In this document: positions 40,300 to 48,158 of the stretch, in pieces
Layout: every line of letters begins with the position of its first letter
How positions within the stretch are numbered: position 1 is the stretch's first letter
Source: Streptomyces sp. WAC 01529
Lineage (GTDB): Bacteria; Actinomycetota; Actinomycetes; Streptomycetales; Streptomycetaceae
Direction: 5' to 3'
DNA: 64,000 nt
Assembly: GCF_003945545.1 (NCBI RefSeq)
Contig: NZ_CP029617.1
Span: 6,165,001-6,229,000 of the forward strand
Position numbers and translations under genes: made by a program
Notes under the pieces: model-generated
Told to the model about the DNA's origin: nothing
Databases searched by the model: none
What the model saw: the letters and a program-made list of their open reading frames with translations, nothing else

Positions 40300-42878
40300 T
40301 GCTGCGCTACGCCCTGCAGACGGTCCGGGACCGCAAAGGCGGATTCCTGGGCGCCTTCCTCGCGCTGATGTGTGCCGCCGCGCTCATCACGGCGTGCGGC
40401 ACCCTCCTGGAGACGGGCCTGCGCGGCACGATCAAGACCGAGCGTTACGCCGCCGCGCCCGTGATCGTCTCCGCCGACCAGAACGTCCACCAGACCACGG
40501 TCAAGCACAAGAAGGGCAAGACCAAGGTCAAGCACAAGGCGAAACCGATCGCCGAGCGGGCCTGGCTGTCGGCCGACGACATCGAGGGCAGGCTCAAGAA
40601 GGCACCGGGCGTCAGAGCGATCGTGCCCGAACTGACGTTCCTCGCCCAGCCGTTGACGCCCAGCGCCGCGATGGACGAGGACAGACCCGCGTACGGACAT
40701 GCCTGGAGTTCCGCCGCCCTGACCCCTTTCCGCCTCGTCGACGGCAGCGCCCCGCACGCGGCCGCTGATCTCGTCATCGACCGTGATCTCGCCGACCGCG
40801 CCGGGCTGAAGCCCGGTGACCGGCTCACCGTCCAGTCCACGCAGAGCCCGCGCAGTTACCGCGTCACGGGCATCGCCGCTCCCGAGCACGGCTCCCTCGC
40901 CCACCAGACCTCGCTCTTCTTCTCCTCCGGAGAGGCCGAGCGGCTCGCCGCGCACCCCGGAAAGGTCAGCGCCTTCGGCGTCATACCGGTCCGGGGCACC
41001 GAGGTCGCCGACCTCAAGCAGGCCGTCGAGCACGCACTCGACGGCACGACAGCGCAGGTCAACTCGGGTGACGGCCGTGGCCCCGTCGAGTTCCTGGACG
41101 CAGCGGGTGCCCGCGTCAAGCTCGTCAGCATGGGCGGCGCGATGGGCGGCACCTCTCTGCTCGTCGCCATCCTCGTGGTCGTCGGCACCTTCGCGCTCTC
41201 CGTGCAGCAGCGCCACCGCGAGCTCGCCCTGCTGCGCGCCGTCGCCGCGACGCCGAAGCAGATCCGCAAGCTGCTCGGACGCGAGGCACTGCTCGTCGGC
41301 GCCGCGGCGGGCGTCGTCGGCTCGCTCGCCGGGATCCCGCTCGGCGGCTGGCTGCACGGCCGGTTCGTGACAGCGGGGGCCATCTCCGCCACCCTCGAAC
41401 GCACCGTCAGCGTCTTCCCGCCCCTCGCCGCCATCGGCGCGACCCTGCTCGGCGCCTGGGCCGCCGCCCGCATCGCCGGGCGCCGGATCGTCCGGATCCG
41501 CCCGGCCGAGGCCCTCGCCGAGGCGCGGGTCGAACGGGCCCGGCCCGCCTGGAGCCGTGTGGTCGCCGGTCTCGTCTTCCTCGTGGGCGGCGTCGTCCTG
41601 GTCGCCGTGCTCAGCGTGCTGCGCACCGAGGCCGCTTCGACTCCCGTGACGTTCCTGGCCGTCGTGGTCTTCGCCTGCGCCATCGCGCTCCTCGGCCCGT
41701 TCGTCGTCCGGGCCGCGGCCGCGCTGCTGAGCGGCCCCCTCCGGCTGACCGGACCGGCCGGCAAGCTCGCCCACGCCAACCTGCGCGGCAACGCGGTCCG
41801 GATGGCCGCCGTCGTCACCCCTCTCGCCCTCCTCACCGGCATGACCTGCACGGTCCTCTTCGTCCAGCCCACCCTCGGCGACGCGGCCCGCGCCCAGGCC
41901 CGCGACGGCATCCGCGCGAACTGGGTGCTCGCCGCGCAGGGCCCGGGCGTCCCGGCGCAGGCCGCGCGGGACGTTCGTACGATCGAAGGTGTCGAGGCCG
42001 CCACCGAAGTCGTCCGCACGACCGTGCGCGTGGGGCTCGACAAGTACCCGGCGCAGGGCGTCACTCCGGAAGGCCTCACCCGGACCTGGGACCCGGACGT
42101 CACCGCGGGATCACTGAAGGGCTTCGACGAGGACAGCGTCGCCGTCAGCGAACTGGCCGCCGACCAGCTCGGGCTGAAGCCGGGCAGCACGCTCAAGTTC
42201 ACCCTCGGAGACGGTACGAAGGCCCGGCTCACCGTCCGTGCCGTGTACGCCCGCGGGCTCGGCTTCGGCGATCTGACCATGGCGCACGGCCTGGTCGCCC
42301 GCCACGTCGACAACCCGCTCGCCGCCACGGTCCTCGTCAAGAGCAAGCTCAAGAGCACCCCCCAAAGTGATCCCAAGAGCGACCGTACGCAAGAACAACT
42401 CGCGGCGGCCGTCGCGAAGTTCCCGGGCGTGAGGGTGCTGGACCCGGCAGTCTTCGACGGGCTTCAGGCCGAGCGACAGCAGGCCAACGCCGAGGTGAAC
42501 CACCTCGCCATGGGGCTCGTCCTGGCCTTCACCGCCATCGCCGTCGTCAACACCCTCGCGATGTCCGTGTCCGAGCGCATCCGCGAGTTCGCGATGCTCC
42601 GGCTCGCGGGCGCCACGCGCCGCCAGGTGCTGCGCATGCTGCGCACCGAGGCGCTGGCGGTCCTGCTCATCGGCGCCGGGCTCGGCAGCGGGGTGGCGCT
42701 CGCCGTCCTGACCGCGTTCAGCGTCGGCATGACGGGCAGCGCGGCCCCGGCGGTCACCCCACTGGTGTACGTCTCCGTGGTCGCCGTCGCCGGAGTGCTA
42801 TCCCTGGTGGCGACCGCGCTGCCGGGCCGCGCCGCTCTGAGGCCGCTCCCGGTCACCGTGGCGACGGCGAAGGAGTAG
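40296..42878 (+). CDS. FtsX-type ABC transporter permease without a neighbouring ATPase
   Basis: An 860-residue MacB/FtsX-like permease with two FtsX domains. The first membrane helix (FLGAFLALMCAAALITACG) is followed by a large extracytoplasmic domain (~45-270), then three-helix blocks at ~280-400 and ~420-490. A second outer domain (~510-720) and a final helix block (~735-850, EFAMLRLAGATRRQVLRML) close the protein. The outer domain begins with a Lys/His-rich stretch (VKHKKGKTKVKHKAKP). Such permeases need a LolD/MacB-type ATPase, usually encoded next door, but none occurs in this window. It is overlapped by the winged-helix regulator. Substrate unknown; peptide or lipid export or resistance is typical of the family. 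Confidence 0.9.
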   Translation: MMLRYALQTVRDRKGGFLGAFLALMCAAALITACGTLLETGLRGTIKTERYAAAPVIVSADQNVHQTTVKHKKGKTKVKHKAKPIAERAWLSADDIEGRLKKAPGVRAIVPELTFLAQPLTPSAAMDEDRPAYGHAWSSAALTPFRLVDGSAPHAAADLVIDRDLADRAGLKPGDRLTVQSTQSPRSYRVTGIAAPEHGSLAHQTSLFFSSGEAERLAAHPGKVSAFGVIPVRGTEVADLKQAVEHALDGTTAQVNSGDGRGPVEFLDAAGARVKLVSMGGAMGGTSLLVAILVVVGTFALSVQQRHRELALLRAVAATPKQIRKLLGREALLVGAAAGVVGSLAGIPLGGWLHGRFVTAGAISATLERTVSVFPPLAAIGATLLGAWAAARIAGRRIVRIRPAEALAEARVERARPAWSRVVAGLVFLVGGVVLVAVLSVLRTEAASTPVTFLAVVVFACAIALLGPFVVRAAAALLSGPLRLTGPAGKLAHANLRGNAVRMAAVVTPLALLTGMTCTVLFVQPTLGDAARAQARDGIRANWVLAAQGPGVPAQAARDVRTIEGVEAATEVVRTTVRVGLDKYPAQGVTPEGLTRTWDPDVTAGSLKGFDEDSVAVSELAADQLGLKPGSTLKFTLGDGTKARLTVRAVYARGLGFGDLTMAHGLVARHVDNPLAATVLVKSKLKSTPQSDPKSDRTQEQLAAAVAKFPGVRVLDPAVFDGLQAERQQANAEVNHLAMGLVLAFTAIAVVNTLAMSVSERIREFAMLRLAGATRRQVLRMLRTEALAVLLIGAGLGSGVALAVLTAFSVGMTGSAAPAVTPLVYVSVVAVAGVLSLVATALPGRAALRPLPVTVATAKE

Positions 42879-42909
42879 GGGAGTAAGGCGGGTAAGGGGC
42901 AGTACGCAA

Positions 42910-42944
42910 GGGTGGGCGCCCCTTACCAAAAGGGGCGCCCACCC
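42910..42944. terminator. Bidirectional hairpin between the permease and rhodanese genes
   Basis: A perfect 15-bp stem (42910-42924 with 42930-42944) with a 5-base loop is centred between the convergent stops at 42878 and 42950. No U tract is present, but the stem is very stable and serves both strands. Confidence 0.75.
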
Positions 42945-42949
42945 TCGCT

Positions 42950-43345
42950 TCACGCCGTGACCGTGACCGGAAGCCCCGCCGCCCGCCATGCCTGGAAGCC
43001 GCCGACCAGGTCGGTCGCGTGGCGCAGCCCCAACTGCCGCAAGGAGGCGGCCGCGAGGCTCGACGCGTACCCCTCGTTGCAGATCACGACGATGCGCAGA
43101 TCGTGGCCGGTGGCCTCCGGGGCGCGGTGGCTGCCCTGGGGGTCGAGGCGCCACTCCAGTTCGTTGCGTTCGACGACGAGCGCTCCGGGGATGAGACCGT
43201 CGCGCTCCCGCAGTGCCGCGTACCGGATGTCGACCAGGAGGCCGCCGGCCTCTGAGGTGTCGTACGCCTCCTGGGGAGTGACCCGGTCGAGGCCGAGCCG
43301 TACGCACTCCAGCAACTCGTCGATGCCGATCGGCTGTTCGCTCAC
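42950..43345 (-). CDS. Rhodanese-like sulfurtransferase
   Basis: A 131-residue single-domain rhodanese. The active-site loop is VICNEGYASS with Cys89 as sulfur acceptor; LLVDIRY and FQAWRAAGLP are family motifs. It moves sulfane sulfur between thiol carriers. The GTG start overlaps the cysteine dioxygenase stop by three bases, so both are made together, and it should handle persulfide linked to cysteine catabolism. The loop is CNEGYAS, a small, non-CR type common in bacterial stand-alone rhodaneses. Confidence 0.92.
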   Translation of the reverse strand: MSEQPIGIDELLECVRLGLDRVTPQEAYDTSEAGGLLVDIRYAALRERDGLIPGALVVERNELEWRLDPQGSHRAPEATGHDLRIVVICNEGYASSLAAASLRQLGLRHATDLVGGFQAWRAAGLPVTVTA

Positions 43346-43884
43346 TGCCAGTCCTCGGGGCGCTCCACGGACTCCAGGCGGAGCACTTCGCCGGTGCGGC
43401 TGTAACGGCGGATCCGGGGGAGCGGCGGGTAGTAGGCGTGTACGGAGACGGCGTGCCGGGTCGTCGACTCGTTCAGCACCTCGTGCACATGGTTGCGCCC
43501 GAAGGCGCGGCCCTCGCCGCGCGTCAACTCCCGCTCGCGGTCGACGTCTTCGGAGAGTTCCAGGGTCTTCCAGCCGTCGGTGGGCAGACGCACCGCGAGC
43601 GAGTTCTCCTTGAGGGTGCCCGCCGCGGTGAGGAACGCGCCGATCGACTCCGCGTGGTCGTGCCAGCCGGTGCCGCTGCCGGGCGGCCAGCCGATCAGCC
43701 AGGCCTCGCTTCCGCCGGGCCCCGCGAGCCGCACCCACGTACGGCCCTCGGGGTCGAGCGGCAGGGAGGCGATCAGCTCGGGGTCGGCGGCGCTGCGGCG
43801 CACGAAGTCGAGGAGTTCGGCGGCGGTGGGAGGCGCGGAGCGCGCGGTCGCGGGCGCGGTGGAGGAAGGGGCGGAAACAGACAC
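43342..43884 (-). CDS. Cysteine dioxygenase (CDO type I)
   Basis: A 180-residue cupin iron enzyme that oxidises cysteine to cysteine sulfinate. After a ~20-residue Ser/Ala/Pro start come the cupin ligands His75-x-His77 (GTGWHDHAES) and a third His around 132-134 (GRNHVHEVLN), followed by HAYYPPL with the conserved Tyr. The bacterial form lacks the Cys that crosslinks to this Tyr in mammals. The GTG start lies 80 bases after the stop of a Cys-ending leader peptide, so expression probably responds to cysteine. Coupled to rhodanese. Confidence 0.93.
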   Translation of the reverse strand: MSVSAPSSTAPATARSAPPTAAELLDFVRRSAADPELIASLPLDPEGRTWVRLAGPGGSEAWLIGWPPGSGTGWHDHAESIGAFLTAAGTLKENSLAVRLPTDGWKTLELSEDVDRERELTRGEGRAFGRNHVHEVLNESTTRHAVSVHAYYPPLPRIRRYSRTGEVLRLESVERPEDWQ

Positions 43885-43964
43885 GGGTACCGTCCTGGAG
43901 GTTCGCGGAAGCCGCGCGAGCAGGCCGGAAAGCGGCGCTCAGCGCGTGGGGAAAAGATGCGAAG

Positions 43965-44036
43965 TCAGCAGGACGGGTGACACACGCAGCCTGCGTAGCG
44001 GACGAGGTCCATGTGGACCCTCCGCCACAGGCGCAC
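43965..44036 (-). CDS. Cysteine-containing leader peptide (putative attenuator)
   Basis: A 23-codon frame: GTG start, MRLWRRVHMDLV, then RYAGCVCHPSC and TGA. Three of the last seven residues are Cys (two of them, CVC, close together, and Cys as the final residue). Many Streptomyces carry very similar leader peptides before sulfur genes. Mycobacterial Cys-rich short ORFs are known to attenuate downstream cysteine dioxygenase operons in response to cysteine. It sits about 16 bases after the predicted transcript start and 80 bases before the dioxygenase. No strong terminator hairpin is obvious in those 80 bases (candidate 5-bp GCCGC/GCGGC at 43911-43936). Confidence 0.75.
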   Translation of the reverse strand: MRLWRRVHMDLVRYAGCVCHPSC

Positions 44037-44058
44037 ATCGGTGTCGGTCACGATCCGG

Positions 44059-44087
44059 AGTAGACCATGGAGGGGGAGGACGGTCAA
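44059..44087 (-). promoter_or_regulatory. Promoter for the leader peptide-CDO-rhodanese unit
   Basis: On the minus strand TTGACC (44087-44082) and TCTACT (44064-44059) are exactly 17 bases apart, close to the housekeeping consensus. The expected transcript start, about seven bases on, is roughly 16 bases before the leader GTG, so the leader mRNA has almost no 5' untranslated part and no clear ribosome site. Confidence 0.65.
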
Positions 44088-44462
44088 CTCCGGCTCAGCA
44101 TGCGGTCGCGCGGGGTTCAGAGGGTGGTCGGAGGGGTCTCGGGGGCGTGACCCGAGGGGCGGCTTGACGTGTCTTGGAGAGGCGACTGGACGTGGCTTGG
44201 GGGCGGCTGGGGCTGGCCCCGGAGCGGGCTGGGTGTGGCGTGCCCGAGGGGTCTTCGGGGAGGCCCCGGGAGCGCCCGGGGTTGGCCTCAGGGGCGTTAT
44301 GGGTGGGCCCGAGGGACGTCTGAGGCTGGCCAGAGACGGCCCCCCCAGGGACGTCTGAGGCTGGCCCAGAGACGCCCCCCAAGGACGTCTGAGGCTGGCC
44401 AGAGACGCCGAAGTATGGCCCGAGAAGCGTCAGGGCCCTGCCCCGAGAGGCCCCTCGCCCCC
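44088..44462. other. 375-base noncoding stretch with degenerate repeats
   Basis: Between the CDO promoter and the FAD monooxygenase stop there is no plausible gene: reading frames here have no ribosome site and translate as repeats. The sequence is a string of related GC-rich segments (acgtgtcttgg, acgtggcttgg, ctggccccgg, cccgagg) that become a regular 34-35-bp array at 44313-44410. There is no T-rich terminator signal. Confidence 0.7.
44313..44410. repeat. Three-copy 34-35-bp minisatellite
   Basis: Units containing ggacgtctgaggctggcc followed by agagacg and a C run begin at 44314, 44349 and 44383 (periods 35 and 34). Copies differ by one or two bases only, implying recent duplication by slippage or unequal exchange. 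Confidence 0.85.
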
Positions 44463-46175
44463 TCACTCCGAAGGCCGCCCCGCCCGCGCCCCCGCGGCGC
44501 TCTCCTCCCCGCCCGTCCGAACCGCCCGGCCCGCCTGCTCGGCGTCGTCGCCCCCGTGTCCGCCCTCCGGCGCCGTGCCGCCCCCCACCGCCGCCTCGGC
44601 CGCCGCGTACAGCTCGGCCGGGCGCACACCGGCGAGCGCGGTGACCAGGTGCCCGTCGGGACGGATGAGCAGGACGCAGTGCGCGGGAGCCCCGGGGTAG
44701 CTCTCCGCGACGAGCAGCTCGGCGGGGTGCGGCAAGGCGGTCACGGCGGCGGCGAGCCGCGGCATGATCCCGGCCGTCATCCAGTGCCGCCGCTCCCACA
44801 CCACGGTGCCCGGCGCGACCAGGACGACGAGGAGATGGCCGAGCCCGAGCCGCTCCCGCAGCCGGACGAAGGCCCCGTCGGGGGCGGTCACCCGCACGTC
44901 GGCGACCGGCGCGCCCGGCTCCGTGCCCACCGCGATCTCCGACTGGGACGGCGCGGGCGCGAGGGGAGAGTGCGCATAGGACGACGGCGCGCCGAGCAGG
45001 CCACGCCCCACATGGCCGTCCGTGAGCAGCGCGTCGTGCCCGCGCGCGCTCCCCGGCACGTACGCGCGCAGGCCCTTGCCGCCGCGCAGCACCGGCAGCG
45101 ACTGGTCGGCGGCGCGCAGGCGTGCGGCTACCCCGGCCCGCCGCTCGGCCTGATAGCTGTCGAGCAGCGGATCGCGGTGCCCGTGGTGCCAGGCGAGCGC
45201 CAGCTTCCACGCGAGGTTGTCCGCGTCCCGAAGCCCCTCGTCGAGCCCCTGGGTGCCGAGCGCGCCGAGCAGATGCGCCGCGTCCCCGGCGAGGAAGGCG
45301 CGGCCCACCCGCCACCGGCGGGCGAGGCGGTGGTGGACGGTGTGCACGCCGGTGTCGAGCAGTTCGTACGGTGGTGTGGCGCCCCCGCACCAGCCCGCGA
45401 GGGTCTCCCGGATCCGCAGGACGAGGGCGTCGGGCGTCACCAGCTCGCCACGCGGCGGAAGCAGCCAGTCGAGCCGCCACACCCCGCCGGCGAGCGGACG
45501 GCCCGTCACCTCGGCGCCCCCGCCGCGCCACGGAGGCATCCGGTGCAGCAACGCTTCACCGGGCCAGGGAAGTTCCGTGCGCAGCGCCGCCACGGCGTGC
45601 CGCTCGACGGCCGTACGCCCCGGGAAGCGGATGTCGAGCAGTTTGCGCACCGTCGAACGGGACCCGTCGCAACCCACCAGATAGCTCCCGCGCCACCAGG
45701 TGTCCTTCGGCCCGCGCGTGTGGGCGGTCAGCCCGGAGGCGTCCTGCTCCAGGGAGTCGAGCTTGCTCTCCACCGCGACCTTGACGAGCCGCTCGCCGAC
45801 GATAACCTCGCGCAGCGCGCCGGTCAGCACATGCTGCGGAAGGTGCAGCGGGGCCAGAAGTTCGTCGTCGTAGGGGACATCCCCGCAGGAGGGCTCCCCG
45901 AAGGAGAGCTCCCGCATCACCTGCTTGCGCCGCAGGGACCGCCAACTGGTCCAGCGGGCTCCTGATTCCCGGTCGCCGAACGAGTGCCCCGCGAGCCGCT
46001 CCACGAAGGCTGCGGTGTCCTCGCGGAGCACGACCGTCCGCGCGGACCGCTGCTCGTCCTTGCCCGGCCCTTCGTCGAGGACGACCGTGGGCACCGAGTG
46101 GCGGGCGAGCGCGAGGGCGAGCGCGAGGCCGACGGGGCCCGCGCCGACGACGATCACCGGGTCCACGGCGCACAC
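44463..46175 (-). CDS. FAD-dependent monooxygenase (PHBH-type aromatic hydroxylase)
   Basis: A 570-residue group-A flavoprotein. It has the N-terminal Rossmann motif VGAGPVGLALALALAR (~11-26), the DG motif in YLVGCDGSRSTVRKLL and the second FAD motif FLAGDAAHLLGALGTQGLDEGLRDADNLAWKL split here for length (~308-340). A C-terminal thioredoxin-like domain (~430-540) resembles phenol/MhpA-type hydroxylases. An Ala/Gly/Glu-rich tail follows. The family hydroxylates phenolic substrates with NAD(P)H. GTG start after GGAGG; a GTG three codons on is possible. It is monocistronic in a 250-base flanked setting. Confidence 0.88.
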   Translation of the reverse strand: MCAVDPVIVVGAGPVGLALALALARHSVPTVVLDEGPGKDEQRSARTVVLREDTAAFVERLAGHSFGDRESGARWTSWRSLRRKQVMRELSFGEPSCGDVPYDDELLAPLHLPQHVLTGALREVIVGERLVKVAVESKLDSLEQDASGLTAHTRGPKDTWWRGSYLVGCDGSRSTVRKLLDIRFPGRTAVERHAVAALRTELPWPGEALLHRMPPWRGGGAEVTGRPLAGGVWRLDWLLPPRGELVTPDALVLRIRETLAGWCGGATPPYELLDTGVHTVHHRLARRWRVGRAFLAGDAAHLLGALGTQGLDEGLRDADNLAWKLALAWHHGHRDPLLDSYQAERRAGVAARLRAADQSLPVLRGGKGLRAYVPGSARGHDALLTDGHVGRGLLGAPSSYAHSPLAPAPSQSEIAVGTEPGAPVADVRVTAPDGAFVRLRERLGLGHLLVVLVAPGTVVWERRHWMTAGIMPRLAAAVTALPHPAELLVAESYPGAPAHCVLLIRPDGHLVTALAGVRPAELYAAAEAAVGGGTAPEGGHGGDDAEQAGRAVRTGGEESAAGARAGRPSE

Positions 46176-46384
46176 CCTCCGGCGCGTCGGGATCCGTGGG
46201 TCCGGGCTGCCCGGAAGCGCTGGACGTACCTACAGGAGCTGGCAGTTGGAGCCCGGTGCACGATCACAGAACGTATGCAACCCATTGCCGGTGCTTGCGT
46301 CAAGTGACGATGGCAGTGGCGTTCACCAGGAAGTAGGAGCGGAGCGGGGTGACGCCAGGGGGATCCGGGGCCAGGGAGACAGAT

Positions 46385-46414
46385 GTGGGGGGCGGCACCC
46401 CGGCCGCCCCCCAC
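46385..46414 (-). terminator. Terminator of the gluABCD operon
   Basis: A 12-bp perfect stem GTGGGGGGCGGC / GCCGCCCCCCAC (46385-46396 with 46403-46414) with a 6-base loop begins 18 bases after the gluD stop. No U tract. The remaining part of the 257-base gap to the monooxygenase shows only a short AT-leaning stretch (46260-46300), probably that gene's promoter area. Confidence 0.7.
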
Positions 46415-46432
46415 TCCTATGCCGACGATTTG

Positions 46433-47419
46433 TCAGTCGGACTTTCCAACCGAGCCGCTGGGGCCGGAGTCCGGGCGCCCCGGACCATCCTCGGGCCCGC
46501 CGGGACCCGCGGGCTTCGCCGGCTCCGCGGCGACCGTCGGACCGAGCGGCGTGGCCGCGTCCAGCACGCCGGGGGTCTCGGCGGGCTCCGCGGCGGCGGC
46601 CACCACGATGCCGGTCTTGGCGCGGCGCCCGCGCTTCTCGATCCAGGTGGCGAGCGAGGAGAGCGCCATGCAGAGCGCGATGTAGATGGCACCGACGACG
46701 ACGACCGTCTGGACGAACGGGTACGTGCCGTTCACCGGCGTGTTGTTGGCGATCAGCCGCGCCGAGTACAGCAGCTCGGGGTAGAGGATGATGTAGCCGA
46801 GCGAGGTGTCCTTGAGCGTCACCACGAGCTGGCTGATGATCGTCGGCAGCATGGAGCGCACGGCCTGCGGGAACAGGATGCCGGCCGTCACCTGGGTCTT
46901 GCTCATGCCCAGCGCGTAGGCGGCCTCCCGCTGGCCCTTCGGCACGGCGTTGACGCCCGCGCGCAGGACCTCGGCCTGGACGCAGCCGTTGTAGATCGAC
47001 AGGCCGAGGACCAGCGCCCAGAACGGCGTCATGTCGCCGACGACGCCGACCCACAGGGCGAAGATCGTGATCAGCAGCGGGATCGACCGGAAGAGGTCGA
47101 TGAAGATCACTGAGGCCCAGCGCACCACCCGGTGGTCGGAGAGCCTGCCGACACAGAGCACGACCGCGAAGACCAGCGAGAGGACAGCGGCGAGCGCGAA
47201 GGCCTTCAGGGTCGCGAGGAGCGCTTCGAAGATGTTCTCGCGGATGCCGGAGTAGTTGAAGATGTCCCACAGGGCACCTTCGAACTCACCCTTCTCGTTG
47301 AGCCGCAGAACGACCCAGACGATCAGGCCGAGCACCGCCGCGGTGCCGACGACCGAGTAGATCCGGTTGCGGACCTTGGCCTTGGGGCCGGGGGCGTCGA
47401 AGAGGACACTGGCGCTCAT
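46433..47419 (-). CDS. gluD: Glutamate ABC transporter permease GluD
   Basis: A 328-residue inner-membrane permease of the HisM/GlnP type. About five helices lie between ~20 and ~260. The EAA loop that contacts the ATPase is present (AGVNAVPKGQREAAYALGMS, ~155-174). Beyond the last helix is a ~65-residue Ala/Pro/Gly-rich cytoplasmic tail not needed by the family. The ATG overlaps the gluC stop. Encoded last in gluABCD, which imports glutamate in Streptomyces and Corynebacterium. Confidence 0.93.
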   Translation of the reverse strand: MSASVLFDAPGPKAKVRNRIYSVVGTAAVLGLIVWVVLRLNEKGEFEGALWDIFNYSGIRENIFEALLATLKAFALAAVLSLVFAVVLCVGRLSDHRVVRWASVIFIDLFRSIPLLITIFALWVGVVGDMTPFWALVLGLSIYNGCVQAEVLRAGVNAVPKGQREAAYALGMSKTQVTAGILFPQAVRSMLPTIISQLVVTLKDTSLGYIILYPELLYSARLIANNTPVNGTYPFVQTVVVVGAIYIALCMALSSLATWIEKRGRRAKTGIVVAAAAEPAETPGVLDAATPLGPTVAAEPAKPAGPGGPEDGPGRPDSGPSGSVGKSD

Positions 47420-48063
47420 CGGGCGACCTCCATACGGTGCTCCAGCAGCCGGAAGGCGCCGTTGATGGCGTAGGTGATGACCAGGTACGCGACCGTGATC
47501 CAGAGGAAGATCATGGCGATGTCGTAACCGTCGTTGCTGAGGGTCTTGGCGACGTTGAACAGGTCGACGTTGTCGAAGCTGCCCGCGATCGCGGAGTTCT
47601 TCGTCAGCGCGATGAAGATCGACCCCATCGGGGCGACCACCGCGCGGGTGGCCTGGGGGAGCACCACGACCCGCATCACCTGCGTGAAGCTCATGCCGAT
47701 CGCGCGGGCCGCCTCGGCCTGGCCCATCGGCACGGTGTTGATGCCCGAGCGCAGGGCCTCGGCTATGAAGGACGACGTGTAGAAGCCCAGCGCCACGACG
47801 CCGAGCACGAAGGAGTCCATGTCCGGGAACAGGATCTTCGGAAGGATGAAGAAGGCCACCAGGAACAGCAGGGTCAGCGGGGTGTTCCGCAGGACGTTCA
47901 CCCACACGGTGCCGAAGACGCGCAATGGCGGCACCGGTGAGACCCGGAAGGCGGCGATGATCACACCGAGCACCAAGGCGATGATCCCGCTGACCACGGT
48001 CAGCTCCACGGTGCCGATGAACCCCTCGCGGAACAGCGACAGGTTGTCGGTCAGTACGTTCAT
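47416..48063 (-). CDS. gluC: Glutamate ABC transporter permease GluC
   Basis: A 215-residue permease of the polar amino acid family with about five membrane helices and the EAA loop RSGINTVPMGQAEAARAIGMS near ~118-138. It pairs with GluD to form the channel. Its stop overlaps the gluD start (ATGA), so the two subunits are coupled in equal amounts. A hairpin lies between it and gluB. Confidence 0.93.
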   Translation of the reverse strand: MNVLTDNLSLFREGFIGTVELTVVSGIIALVLGVIIAAFRVSPVPPLRVFGTVWVNVLRNTPLTLLFLVAFFILPKILFPDMDSFVLGVVALGFYTSSFIAEALRSGINTVPMGQAEAARAIGMSFTQVMRVVVLPQATRAVVAPMGSIFIALTKNSAIAGSFDNVDLFNVAKTLSNDGYDIAMIFLWITVAYLVITYAINGAFRLLEHRMEVAR

Positions 48064-48108
48064 GAATTCTCCGCGAGAGGGCGGTCGGGCGGCGACGGGC
48101 TCACAAGA

Positions 48109-48151
48109 CGCCCCGCCCCGTACGGACGTGTCGGCCGTACGAAGCGGGGCG
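48109..48151 (-). promoter_or_regulatory. Intercistronic hairpin between gluB and gluC
   Basis: CGCCCCGC (48109-48116) pairs with GCGGGGCG (48144-48151), and an inner CGTACGG/CCGTACG (48119-48125 with 48135-48141) extends the stem. It lies 8 bases after the gluB stop. Such structures often protect the upstream binding-protein mRNA or limit read-through, giving more GluB than permease. Confidence 0.6.
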
Positions 48152-48158
48152 CGTGGTC

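Noticed and set aside
44095..45531. 478-residue minus-strand frame through the minisatellite and FAD monooxygenase
   Set aside because: Frame-shifted shadow of the monooxygenase; the repeat-encoded end (QPQTSLG-like) comes from the minisatellite, not a protein.
46431..46452. TTGTCAGTC near the gluD end as a damage promoter
   Set aside because: No TAgNNT at the required spacing, and it lies inside the gluD coding end.
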